Shown here: piece after piece, positions 27,182 through 38,703 of the stretch
Numbering within the stretch: the first letter of the stretch is position 1
Layout: each line of letters opens with the position of its first letter
Assembly (NCBI GenBank): GCA_016715765.1
Contig: JADJZJ010000028.1
Location: forward strand, 21,805-85,804
Length of the DNA: 64,000 bases
Direction of reading: 5' to 3'
DNA from: Opitutaceae bacterium
GTDB lineage: Bacteria > Verrucomicrobiota > Verrucomicrobiia > Opitutales > Opitutaceae
Program-made: the position numbers and the translations under genes
The notes under the pieces: model-generated
The model's input: only the letters and a program-made list of their open reading frames with translations
Told to the model about the DNA's origin: nothing
Databases searched by the model: none

Positions 27182-27207
27182 GTAGGGCGGGGATTCCGAT
27201 CCCCGCC
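27182..27207 (+). repeat. GTAG-headed REP, GGCGGGGAT family
   Basis: The arms GGCGGGGAT and ATCCCCGCC surround TCCG behind a GTAG head. The inverted partner is at 27315-27340. Confidence 0.8.
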
Positions 27208-27229
27208 TTTTATGCCTCCCGCTGGAATC

Positions 27230-27265
27230 CAATCTTTCTCGTTCTCTTTATCTTTCTCTTTCTCC
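27230..27265. repeat. Pyrimidine-rich block AATCTTTCTCGTTCTC
   Basis: This is the third copy of the CT-rich unit seen at 17178-17290 and 18735-18770. It again directly adjoins a TGGAATCC sequence and a GTAG-headed REP. Confidence 0.55.
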
Positions 27266-27286
27266 TGCCTTGAGGTTTGGCGCACG

Positions 27287-27314
27287 ATTGCGACCGAGGG
27301 CGGTCGCGCTCCCA
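27287..27314 (+). repeat. Fourth copy of the transposase-linked REP
   Basis: ATTGCGACCGAGGGCGGTCG continues into CGCTCCCA, identical to the copies at and inside the transposase gene 16 kb away. It is the only distant copy in the window. Confidence 0.85.
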
Positions 27315-27340
27315 GGCGGGGATCGGAATCCCCGCCCTAC
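27315..27340 (-). repeat. GTAG-headed REP, GGCGGGGAT family, inverted partner
   Basis: GGCGGGGATCGGAATCCCCG then CCCTAC is the inverted partner of the copy at 27182-27207. It touches the transposase-linked REP directly. Confidence 0.8.
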
Positions 27341-27342
27341 AA

Positions 27343-27370
27343 GAAAGGCGTGATTTTCATCACGCCTTTC
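27343..27370. terminator. Perfect hairpin after the nifJ operon
   Basis: GAAAGGCGTGA pairs with TCACGCCTTTC across a six-base loop. It lies 27 bases beyond the stop of the dihydroorotate-dehydrogenase-like gene. On the minus strand the following T-rich run is weak, so terminator function is likely but not certain. Confidence 0.5.
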
Positions 27371-27396
27371 TATCCGGAAAGCTACCCAACCAAAAA

Positions 27397-28385
27397 TCAA
27401 ACCTTCCAGCTCTGCAGTATGCGCTGGTAGTTCGCGCGCTCGTGGGCGGCGGGATCCGGGCAGCGCTGCAGGTTCATCGCGCCGCGGAATTCGCCGAGAT
27501 TGTCGTACCCGTGGGTGGTCATCCACTCGCCCAAACCCTCGAGCAGCAGGGTGATCATGCGCGGTCCCTGCCGGAGCAGGAGCGACACCAGTTGCACCGA
27601 ATGCGCGCCGGCGAGGATGGCCTTCACCAGGTCCTCCGTGCTGTGCACGCCGCCGGACGCGGAAAGCGACTTGCGGAAGTTCGGCGAGATGATCGCCAGC
27701 CAGCGCAGGCGCATCAGGAGTTCGCTGGAATCGGAGAGCTTCAATTGCGGCTCCACCTCGAGGTCCTCGATGTTGAAATCGGGCTGATAGAAGCGGTTGA
27801 ACAGCACCAGGCCCTGCGCGCCGGCCTCCTGCAGGAGCATGGCGAAGTTGGCGGGAGCCGTGTGGAAGGCCGAGATCTTCACCGACACCGGCACGCGCAC
27901 CGAGGAGGTGACACTGCGCACGGTCTCCAGCATGTCGGCCTCAACCTCGTCGCCGGGCACGTCGGGATCGGTCACGAGCTGGTAAAGGTTCAGCTCGATC
28001 GCATCGGCGCCGGCGCCCTCGAACTTGACGGCATAATCCGTCCAGCCGCCGGGCCGGCAGCCGTTCAACGAGGCGATGACCGGGATGCTGAGCTGCTTTT
28101 TGAGCCGCTCGATCTGCTTCAGGTACAGTTCCGGTGCGAGCTGGTACTCGTCGTAGGCCGGGAAGAACGAGGTCGCCTCGGAATTGCTCTCGGCCGGGGT
28201 TTCCAGGTGGTACGTCAGGGCGCGCTGCTCGGCGTCGATCTGCTCCTCGAACAGCGAGCGCATGACGATGGCGGCGGCGCCGGCGTCCTGCAGCTGCTGC
28301 GCCACGCTGCCGTTGTCGGCAAAGGGCGAGGCGCCGACAATGAGCGGATTGCGAAGCTTGAGGCCGAGATAATCGGTGGTGAGGT

Positions 28386-28389
<4 letters not shown>
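27397..28389 (-). CDS. Dihydroorotate dehydrogenase-like flavoprotein
   Basis: The 330-residue TIM-barrel protein belongs to the dihydroorotate dehydrogenase-like group of unknown substrate, not the pyrimidine enzyme proper. NPLIVGASPFADNG near the N-terminus and ASGGVHSTEDLVKAILAGAH near the C-terminus form the FMN phosphate site; IELNLYQL and SVKISAFH are barrel strands. Its start overlaps the nifJ stop as ATGA, so it is translated with pyruvate:ferredoxin oxidoreductase. The same pairing is known in other bacteria. A redox role linked to NifJ is an inference from this coupling. Confidence 0.85.
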
Positions 28390-31997
<3,608 letters not shown>

Positions 31998-32040
31998 GGT
32001 ATGGGTGGCCCTTTGGAAGTGGTCCCGCGGGCCGCAATCA

Positions 32041-32085
32041 GAATGCCAAGAAATGCGGTCTGCTGCTGCGCATATCTTGGCATTC
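32041..32085. promoter_or_regulatory. Long inverted repeat between nifJ and the DUF218 gene
   Basis: GAATGCCAAGA then ATGCG pairs with CGCAT then TCTTGGCATTC, with one A/A mismatch between the blocks and an 11-base loop. It lies 44 bases before the nifJ start in a divergent promoter region. It could be an operator for a dimeric regulator or a leader hairpin. Confidence 0.6.
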
Positions 32086-32206
32086 GCGATGCGGCGATTG
32101 GCAGGAAGCGCCGGGTCGGCACCTGCGCATAATTGGCTCGTTCCCCGGCCGGGGTTTCATCCCAATACACCGGCCGCCGGTCGTCGGCCACCGCCTTTAC
32201 CCGTCC

Positions 32207-32995
32207 ATGCTCTTCGCGCTCAAGAAAGCCGTTTCGTACTTTCTAATGCCACTGCAGTTCTGCGTGGCGCTTATACTCGCAGGAACCCTCCTCTCGATTT
32301 TCACACGCCGGGTGCGGTTGGGTCGCGGACTGGTATTCACCGGCCTGGGTTTGCTGCTGGTCCTGAGCCATAAACAGACGGGCATGGCGCTGCTCCGACC
32401 CTTGGAATCCCGCTATTCCGCCATCCCGGAACTGGCGGCTGGCGCGCCGCTGCCGGAGGCACTGGCCGCCTGCCGGATCATCGTGGTGCTCGGCGGCGGC
32501 CATGTGGACACACCCGGGCTGGCCGATGCGCAGCGCCTGAGCGCCTCGGCCCTCGCCCGGATCACCGAGGGGGTGCGGCTCGCGCGTCTGCTGCCACGGG
32601 CAAGGATGATCTGTACCGGCCCGGGCCGGGCGGGCTACGCCACCCACGCCGCCGTGCTGGCCGGGGCTGCCCGCGGCCTCGGGGTGGAGGCCGGACGGAT
32701 CCAATTGTTGGACAACGTCCGCGACACCGAGGACGAGGCCCTCGCCCTGGCGGCGGCACTCGGCTCCGAGCCGTTTGCCCTGGTGACCTCCGCCTGGCAC
32801 ATGCCCCGCACCATCGCCCTCCTGCGCCGGCAGGGGCTCTCCCCCGTCCCCTGCCCCACGGACTTTATCGCCCGACCCAATCCGGATTTTCGCTGGAATG
32901 ACTGGACCTGCGATCTCAGCGGCCTCGAGCGCAGCACCAAGGCGGTGTATGAGTATCTGGGCCTGCTGTGGTCCCGGTTGCGCGGGCGGGCCTAG
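32207..32995 (+). CDS. YdcF/ElyC-family (DUF218) membrane protein
   Basis: This 262-residue protein has two N-terminal membrane helices (residues 8-30 and 38-55) followed by a DUF218 domain, the architecture of ElyC/YgjQ-like proteins linked to envelope integrity. IIVVLGGGHVDTPGL is the characteristic first strand and loop, and ALVTSAWHMPRTIALLRR the conserved histidine-arginine motif of the second half. ARMICTGPGRAGYATHA lies between. The ATG at 32207 begins MLFALKKAVSYF. It is divergent from nifJ and has no obvious partner. The biochemical activity of the family is not established. Confidence 0.82.
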   Translation: MLFALKKAVSYFLMPLQFCVALILAGTLLSIFTRRVRLGRGLVFTGLGLLLVLSHKQTGMALLRPLESRYSAIPELAAGAPLPEALAACRIIVVLGGGHVDTPGLADAQRLSASALARITEGVRLARLLPRARMICTGPGRAGYATHAAVLAGAARGLGVEAGRIQLLDNVRDTEDEALALAAALGSEPFALVTSAWHMPRTIALLRRQGLSPVPCPTDFIARPNPDFRWNDWTCDLSGLERSTKAVYEYLGLLWSRLRGRA

Positions 32996-33012
32996 AGGTT
33001 GGCAGAATGATG

Positions 33013-33030
33013 TGTTGCACGATTGTCACA
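33013..33030 (+). promoter_or_regulatory. Pho-box-like site upstream of DUF47-pit
   Basis: TGTTGCA, a four-base spacer CGAT, then TGTCACA: the 7+4+7 layout of PhoB sites. It lies 23 bases before the DUF47 start. Sites with the same layout lie before pstC and before the porin gene. Confidence 0.5.
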
Positions 33031-33053
33031 TTCACCCCTAGTCAGACAGGCGC

Positions 33054-33692
33054 ATGTTCTCGCTCAAAAAGCTATTCGGCAAAGAGGATAAGTTTTATGA
33101 CCTGCTTGAGGAGGGGGCGGATGCGGCCAATACCAGCGTCACCCTTTTCGGCACGTACCTGAAGCATCTGGGCGCCGGGGCCTCCCCCGCCAACCTCGAC
33201 GAATTCGTCCAGAGCCGGCGCAAGGAAAAGCGCGTCCGCCATGAAATGACCGAGGCGCTGAGCAAAACCTTCGTGACGCCGCTCGAGCGCGAGGACATCG
33301 AGGCGCTCTCCTTCGCCCTCTACCGCATTCCCAAATCCGTCGAGAAGATCGTCGAGCGTCTTTCCATCTACCCCGGCAAGGTCCCCTCCTCCGCCTTCGA
33401 GCGGCAGGCGGAACTGTTGCAGGTGGCCTCGGACGCCGTGGTTTTCATGGTCAAGGAACTGCGCGGCGGCACCAACATCGAGCGCATCCGCGAGGCCAAC
33501 GACCGCCTGCAGTATGCCGAGGGCGAAGCCGACAAGGTGATGCTCGATCTGCTGAAGGAACTCTATCACGGACCCTGCGATGCCAAGGAGCTCGTGATCC
33601 TGCAGGAAATTTACGAGCTGGTGGAGCGCGCCGTGGACCGTTGCCGCAACGCCGGCAACGTCGTCGTCCAGATCGTGCTGAAGTACTCCTGA
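33054..33692 (+). CDS. DUF47 (PhoU-like) phosphate transport accessory protein
   Basis: The 212-residue all-helical cytoplasmic protein belongs to the DUF47 family, distant relatives of PhoU, and is nearly always found next to a Pit phosphate transporter. It begins MFSLKKLFGKEDKFYDLLEE, a good family start. The helical repeats contain acidic/arginine pairs such as EIYELVERAVDRCRNAGNVV at the end, as in PhoU metal-binding bundles. pit follows 19 bases later, so the two are an operon. It probably controls or assists Pit; the mechanism is not known. Confidence 0.9.
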   Translation: MFSLKKLFGKEDKFYDLLEEGADAANTSVTLFGTYLKHLGAGASPANLDEFVQSRRKEKRVRHEMTEALSKTFVTPLEREDIEALSFALYRIPKSVEKIVERLSIYPGKVPSSAFERQAELLQVASDAVVFMVKELRGGTNIERIREANDRLQYAEGEADKVMLDLLKELYHGPCDAKELVILQEIYELVERAVDRCRNAGNVVVQIVLKYS

Positions 33693-33711
33693 GCCGCGTC
33701 CACCCGTCCCC

Positions 33712-34800
33712 ATGACGCTGTTCCTGCTCGTTCTGCTGGCCGCCTTCGTCTTCGAGTACATCAACGGTTTTCACGACACGGCCAACGCCATCGCCACTGT
33801 CGTCTCAACCAAGGTGCTGACCCCCCGTCAGGCGGTGGCCTGGGCGGCCTTTTGGAATCTGCTCGGCGCGCTGATGGGGACGGCGGTGGCCACCACCATC
33901 GGCAAGGGCCTGGTGGACACCAGTTTTGTCAACATGACCACGGTGCTCAGCGCCCTCCTCGGCGCGATCGTCTGGAACCTGCTGACGTGGTGGCTTGGCC
34001 TGCCCTCGAGTTCGAGCCATGCCCTCGTGGGCGGACTCTGCGGTGCGGCGATGGCGTCGGCGGATGGCAACTGGAATGCGCTCAAGTGGCACCTCGTCGA
34101 CGACAAGGGCGTGCACAGCGGCCTGTGGCCGAAGATCGTGCTGCCCATGTTCACCTCGCCGTTCCTGGGCTTTGTGATCGGCGCGCTCCTCATGTTTCTG
34201 CTGATGGCCGTGCTGCGCAAGACCACCCCGCGCATCGTCGGCCTGATCTTCGGCAAGGCCCAGCTCGTGAGCGCCGGTTTCATGGGCTACAGCCACGGCT
34301 CGAACGACGCCCAGAAAACCATGGGCATCATCACCCTCGCCCTCTTCACGGGCACGCAGGCGGGAATTTTCAAGGACCTGCCCGCCGCGATTTCCTTCCT
34401 GGAAACTCCCGTGTTTGAGGTTCCCCGCTGGGTCATGATTTCCTGCGCGCTCACCATGGCCGCCGGCACCGCCGGCGGCGGCTGGCGCATCATCCGCACC
34501 ATGGGCCACAAGATGGTGAAGCTGCAGCCCATCCACGGCTTCGCCGCCGAGACCACCGCCGCGCTCATCATTCACGGCGCCTCGACGATCGGCGTGCCCC
34601 TTTCGACCACCCATGTCATCTCCACGTCCATCATGGGCGTCGGCGCCTCCAAGCGCCTCAGCGCCGTGAAATGGGGCCTGGTGGAACGCATCATCTGGGC
34701 CTGGGTGCTCACCCTCCCCGTCACCGGCCTCCTCGGCTTCCTGATCGAACTGGCGCTGAAACAACCGCGCGCGTCGGACTCCGCCCCCGGCCCGCAGTAA
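33712..34800 (+). CDS. pit: Low-affinity inorganic phosphate transporter, PiT family
   Basis: This 362-residue inner-membrane carrier of the PiT family imports metal-phosphate by cation symport. The duplicated family signature is clear: GFHDTANAIATVVSTKVLTP near residue 22, with its second copy around GYSHGSNDAQKTMGIITLAL. The C-terminus has IHGASTIGVPLSTTHVISTS. About ten membrane segments are visible. It is cotranscribed with the DUF47 gene and preceded by a Pho-box-like site, unusual because Pit is often constitutive. The high-affinity Pst system lies 0.6 kb downstream on the other strand. Confidence 0.95.
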   Translation: MTLFLLVLLAAFVFEYINGFHDTANAIATVVSTKVLTPRQAVAWAAFWNLLGALMGTAVATTIGKGLVDTSFVNMTTVLSALLGAIVWNLLTWWLGLPSSSSHALVGGLCGAAMASADGNWNALKWHLVDDKGVHSGLWPKIVLPMFTSPFLGFVIGALLMFLLMAVLRKTTPRIVGLIFGKAQLVSAGFMGYSHGSNDAQKTMGIITLALFTGTQAGIFKDLPAAISFLETPVFEVPRWVMISCALTMAAGTAGGGWRIIRTMGHKMVKLQPIHGFAAETTAALIIHGASTIGVPLSTTHVISTSIMGVGASKRLSAVKWGLVERIIWAWVLTLPVTGLLGFLIELALKQPRASDSAPGPQ

Positions 34801-34830
34801 CGTGTCAGCCGCCCGGGTCCAGGGCGGTTG

Positions 34831-34845
34831 CATTGCGTTACTATC
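34831..34845. repeat. Degenerate half of the TGTAACG-type palindrome
   Basis: CATTGCGTTAC and neighbours match the right half of the palindromes at 35386-35410 and 50654-50678. It lies about 80 bases beyond the stop of the small helix-turn-helix gene and may be the worn downstream border of that module. Confidence 0.4.
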
Positions 34846-34925
34846 GTCCGCTCCTGCCACGAGTTTGCGGCCCGGTGTGCTGGCAAGCCTCAGGAGGTAT
34901 GGGATCGCGGTGTTCGGTCGACGGT

Positions 34926-35275
34926 TCAGAACGCAATGTCCCGGCCCTGGCGTCGGTGCATCACCCAGCACAGGAGTCGGAGCGTGCGCTCGGCATCGAG
35001 ACAGGCGGTGCGGGCCTTCAGGCAATCCTGCAGCCGCTGGCGCGGCAAACCAAGGTATCGGGCGAGCCGGGCCTTGGTTCCCCGCTTCCGCACCCAAGGC
35101 TGCACCTCCTTCAGCAGTTCATTCCAAAGCGGCGTGCCGGGACCGGGCTTGACCGTCAGGCCGCGTTGAGACGCGCCTGCACCAAACGGCCCTGCCGCGC
35201 CGCGGCGCGCGCCGCATCATAGGCGGCTTCAAGCAGGAGAAGTCGGCTGCCAGGCCACCGGAGTGGGATCGACAT
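34926..35275 (-). CDS. Small helix-turn-helix DNA-binding protein, one-base frameshift
   Basis: The region 34801-35418 holds one small gene. Starting at 35275 it reads MSIPLRWPGSRLLLLEAAYD, then stops at 35156. The next frame continues LTVKPGPGTPLWNELLKEVQ, then GTKARLARYLGLPRQRLQDC and AERTLRLLCWVMHRRQGRD, ending at 34926. One C missing near 35157-35163 joins them into about 116 residues. The middle fits a Cro/CI-type helix-turn-helix (KARLARYLGLPRQRLQDCLK). A decayed relative lies at 8966-9296. Both copies have the window's palindromes upstream and downstream, so I infer that the protein binds them. No named family is recognised. Confidence 0.65.
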
Positions 35276-35385
35276 GAAGAGTCTTCCCTTGATCCTTCTT
35301 CGGTCAGAAGACAGGTCGAGCCGGGACCGGTCGCACCGAGGCAATTACTGCCAAAGGACGATACCCACCAAGCGGGTCAATTCCC

Positions 35386-35410
35386 GCATGTAACACAATG
35401 CGTTACATGC
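35386..35410. repeat. 25-base palindrome, TGTAACG type
   Basis: The arms GCATGTAACACA and TGCGTTACATGC surround a central A with one mismatch. It lies 111 bases upstream of the helix-turn-helix gene and 9 bases from the end of phoU. Confidence 0.85.
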
Positions 35411-35418
35411 GGACCGGC

Positions 35419-36138
35419 TCAGGGAATGGCGGCACCCTTTTTGACGGCGTCGTCGTGGCGCACGTCCTTGCCCTTGGCGAGGTAGATCATCTCCTCGGCA
35501 ATGTTGGTGGCGTGGTCGGCGATGCGCTCGAGTGACTTCGAGATGAACATGAGTTCGATGGCGCGGCTGATGGTGCCGGGCTTCTCGATCATGAAACTGG
35601 TCAGTTCGCGGTAGAGCTGCTTGTTGAGCTGGTCGACTTCCTCGTCGCGGCGGATGACGGCGAGGGCCTTGTCCGCGTCGTGGTGGAACAGGCAGTCGAG
35701 CGCATCGCGCAGCATCTCCAGCGCCATGGTGGTCATGCGCGGAATGTCCACATAGGGCTTGAGCGGCGGCTCGGCGGCAAGGCGCACGGCGCGCTTGGCG
35801 ATGCCGACGGCCTCGTCCCCCACCCGCTCGAGGTCATGCGAGGCCTTCATGCCCACGATGACCAGGCGCAGCTCCGTGGCGATGGGTGCGCGCAGGCTCA
35901 TGTAGCGCACGGCCTCCTCGTCGATCTTGATCTCCAACTGGTCCAGTTCGTCGTCGGCCGCAATCACCCGGTCGGCGAGCCCGACATCGCCTTCGACGAG
36001 GGCCTTGATGGCATCGTGCACCTGCCGGACGGAGATTTCACCCATCTGCATGAGATGGGCGCGGAAGGTCTCGAGCTCGGCATCGAAGAAGCGTTTCATG
36101 TGCGGGGGGAATTCGGGGGCGGGATTGGTGTTGCTCAT
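35419..36138 (-). CDS. phoU: Phosphate signalling/transport regulator PhoU
   Basis: PhoU is a cytoplasmic protein of 239 residues that links the Pst transporter to the PhoR/PhoB two-component system and keeps the regulon off when phosphate is plentiful. The two three-helix bundles each carry the metal-binding motif of the family: ELRLVIVGMKASHDLERVGD in the first and IELMFISKSLERIADHATNI in the second. The start at 36138 gives MSNTNPAPEFPPHMKRFFDAE. It is the last gene of the pst operon, 11 bases after pstB. No phoR or phoB gene is in the window. Confidence 0.96.
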   Translation of the reverse strand: MSNTNPAPEFPPHMKRFFDAELETFRAHLMQMGEISVRQVHDAIKALVEGDVGLADRVIAADDELDQLEIKIDEEAVRYMSLRAPIATELRLVIVGMKASHDLERVGDEAVGIAKRAVRLAAEPPLKPYVDIPRMTTMALEMLRDALDCLFHHDADKALAVIRRDEEVDQLNKQLYRELTSFMIEKPGTISRAIELMFISKSLERIADHATNIAEEMIYLAKGKDVRHDDAVKKGAAIP

Positions 36139-36149
36139 GGCGCTGGGGC

Positions 36150-37025
36150 TCAGCCGAACCGGCCCGAGACGTAAGCTTCCGTCTGCGGGTTGGCGGGATT
36201 CATGAAAACGGTCTGAGTATCGGCGTACTCGATCAGCTTACCAAGGTAGAAAAACGCGGTCTTGTCGGAAACGCGGGCCGCCTGCTGCATGGAGTGGGTC
36301 ACGATGATGATCGTGTACTCGCTCTTCAGCTCGTGGATCAGCTCCTCGACCTTGGCCGTGGCGATGGGATCGAGGGCCGAGCAGGGCTCGTCCATGAGGA
36401 TGATGTCCGGCTGCACGGCAATGGCGCGGGCGATGCAGAGCCGCTGCTGCTGGCCGCCCGACAGGCCCAGGCCGCTTTCCTGCAGTCGGTCCTTGGCTTC
36501 GTCCCAGAGCGCGGCGCCGCGGAGCGATTTTTCCACGGTCTCGTCCAGCACGGCCTTGTCCGTGACACCCGCCACCCGCAGGCCATAGGCCACGTTCTCG
36601 TAGATGGATTTCGGGAAAGGATTGGATTTCTGGAATACCATGCCCACGCGCTTGCGCAGCTCGATGACATCCAGGTCGGGCGCAAAAATATCCTGCCCGG
36701 ACAGCATCACGCTGCCCCTGACCTTCACGCCGTCGACGAGGTCGTTCATGCGGTTGAAACAGCGCAGCAGCGTGGATTTACCGCAGCCCGAGGGCCCGAT
36801 GAAGGCGGTCACCTGGTTGCCCAGGATATCCATCGAGATGTCGAACAGCGCCTGCTTGGCCCCGTAATGGAGGCTGAGATCCCGCACGCTGATCTTGGTA
36901 ACGGCGCCGGGAGCGGATTGCCCCTTGCCGGTCGGCACGGTCACGGAGCGGGCCGGTCGGCCGGAGGAAGGGGTTTGCGTGGGTGTGTCCATGAGTTGAT
37001 GGGCGGAGAGAGGGGCTGAGTTCAT
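36150..37025 (-). CDS. pstB: Phosphate ABC transporter ATP-binding protein PstB
   Basis: This is the ATPase of the high-affinity phosphate importer, 291 residues. About 45 extra N-terminal residues, rich in Ser/Thr/Pro, precede the usual domain start at KISVRDLSLHYG. Walker A is GPSGCGKSTLL, the signature motif LSGGQQQRLCIARAIA, Walker B IILMDEPCSALD, and the switch histidine is in IIVTHSMQQA. FQKSNPFPKSIYENVAYGLR is the PstB-type Q-loop. The ATG at 37025 overlaps the pstA stop by one base, so the two are translationally coupled. Confidence 0.97.
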   Translation of the reverse strand: MNSAPLSAHQLMDTPTQTPSSGRPARSVTVPTGKGQSAPGAVTKISVRDLSLHYGAKQALFDISMDILGNQVTAFIGPSGCGKSTLLRCFNRMNDLVDGVKVRGSVMLSGQDIFAPDLDVIELRKRVGMVFQKSNPFPKSIYENVAYGLRVAGVTDKAVLDETVEKSLRGAALWDEAKDRLQESGLGLSGGQQQRLCIARAIAVQPDIILMDEPCSALDPIATAKVEELIHELKSEYTIIIVTHSMQQAARVSDKTAFFYLGKLIEYADTQTVFMNPANPQTEAYVSGRFG

Positions 37026-38695
37026 CAAAAGGCGCCGGTCTGGTACTTCTTCCGGATGTGGTCGCGCAACCGGATGGCGAAGAGGTTCAGGATAACGACG
37101 ATTGCTATGAGCAGCAGCGTGGTCGTGAAGACCATGGGCTTGGCCGCCTCGATGTTGGGCGATTGGAAACCCACGTCATAGATATGGAACCCGAGGTGCA
37201 TGAACTTGCGGTCGAGGTGAAAGAACGGGAAGTGCCCGTCGAGCGGCAGCTCGGGCGCCAGCTTGACGACGCCGGTGATCATGAGCGGCGCGACCTCGCC
37301 CGCGCCGCGGGCCATGGCGAGGATGACACCGGTAAGGATGCCCGGCACCGAGGCCGGCAGCACGACGTTGACGAGCGTCTGGAATTTCGAGGCGCCAAGG
37401 GCGAGCGAACCCTCGCGCGTGCCGCGCGGGACGGCGGCGATGGACTCCTCGGTGGCGACAATCACCACGGGCACCGTGAGCAAGGCCAGCGTGAGGGACG
37501 CCCAGAGGATGCCGCCGGTGCCATAGGTGGGCGTGGGCAGCATGTCGGGGAAAAACATCCGGTCGATGCCACCGCCGATGAAGTAGACAAAAAACCCGAG
37601 GCCGAAGACGCCGAAGACGATCGAAGGCACGCCGGCGAGGTTGTTGATGGCAATGCGCACCATCCGGACAAAGGGCCCCTGCTTGGCGTATTCGCGCAGG
37701 TAGAACGCCGCCACGACGCCGAAGGGGGTGACGACGATGCTCATGATGAGCGTCATGATCACGGTGCCAAAGATGGCCGGCCAGACGCCGCCCTCGGTGT
37801 TGGATTCACGCGGCTCGCCATAGACGAACTCCGCCGCGCGGCTGAAATACATCCCGAGCTTTTCCAGCTTGGACATCTGATTGGGCCGGAAGGCGCGGAC
37901 AATGGCGGCGAGCGGCACGGTCTTCCGCTGGCCATCCACGGTGCCGACCACGGCGGCATATTCCTCCGCCTGGGCGGAGAGCGCCTCGGCTTCGAGGCGG
38001 AGCTGCTCGTACCGGGCCTGGTTCCGGGCCAGCGATTCCTTGAGCGGGTTCTCGAAAGCCGGATCGAGCGCCGCCCCGGCCGCCTTGCGACGGGCGACCT
38101 TCAGCTTGAGGTTGGCCCGCTGGATCTCGGCATTCACTTCGCCGATGGCATCCCGCTGGATTTTTTTGGCCCTGGCCGCCAAGTCCCGGGCCTCCGGACG
38201 TTTTTCCTGCAGCAGGGCCCAGGCGGTCGCGGCGTCCGCGACGGGCTTCCCCTTGTACTCGATCCCGTGCAGCAGGCCGTAGAAGTCGCCGTATTCCTGG
38301 CGCTCAAAGGCAATGACCTCCGGGTCCACCCGGAAGTTCGAAAGCTCGGCCTTCTTGATCCAGATGAAATCGAAGCCATAGAGCTCGCGGGCGCCGACCT
38401 TGAACTGGGTCTGGGCGGCCTTCATCACATTGCCCGCCGGGTCGAGCCGCTCTTCCTGGGAATTCGTGATGACGCCCAGCACCGGCGTGCCGTCGGCGCG
38501 ATCGGCCGTGACGACATTGTACGGCCAGAAAAACGTGAAGCCGCTGACGAAGACCAGGCCCAGCAGGCCGACAATCAGCAGCGCGGCCAGGCCCATGGCC
38601 CCGCCGCTCAGCCAGATGAACTGGTCGCCCCGCCGCAGGAACTGGCCGATGCGACGCGCGGCGTTCGTTGATTGGGAAAGTGGAGAGTGGGACAT
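37025..38695 (-). CDS. pstA: Phosphate ABC transporter permease PstA, with large insertion
   Basis: This is an inner-membrane permease of the Pst phosphate importer. At 556 residues it is almost twice the E. coli length. One membrane helix lies near residues 32-54. A long, charged, partly coiled-coil region of about 270 residues follows (RAKKIQRDAIGEVNAEIQRA; LARNQARYEQLRLEAEALSA) before the usual permease core. The core carries the Pst loop EGSLALGASKFQTL and LPASVPGILTGVILAMARG. The insertion should face the periplasm. Long PstA and PstC forms are known in several Gram-negative groups. The ATG at 38695 begins MSHSPLSQS. Confidence 0.94.
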   Translation of the reverse strand: MSHSPLSQSTNAARRIGQFLRRGDQFIWLSGGAMGLAALLIVGLLGLVFVSGFTFFWPYNVVTADRADGTPVLGVITNSQEERLDPAGNVMKAAQTQFKVGARELYGFDFIWIKKAELSNFRVDPEVIAFERQEYGDFYGLLHGIEYKGKPVADAATAWALLQEKRPEARDLAARAKKIQRDAIGEVNAEIQRANLKLKVARRKAAGAALDPAFENPLKESLARNQARYEQLRLEAEALSAQAEEYAAVVGTVDGQRKTVPLAAIVRAFRPNQMSKLEKLGMYFSRAAEFVYGEPRESNTEGGVWPAIFGTVIMTLIMSIVVTPFGVVAAFYLREYAKQGPFVRMVRIAINNLAGVPSIVFGVFGLGFFVYFIGGGIDRMFFPDMLPTPTYGTGGILWASLTLALLTVPVVIVATEESIAAVPRGTREGSLALGASKFQTLVNVVLPASVPGILTGVILAMARGAGEVAPLMITGVVKLAPELPLDGHFPFFHLDRKFMHLGFHIYDVGFQSPNIEAAKPMVFTTTLLLIAIVVILNLFAIRLRDHIRKKYQTGAF

Positions 38696-38703
38696 GGGCG
38701 GAA

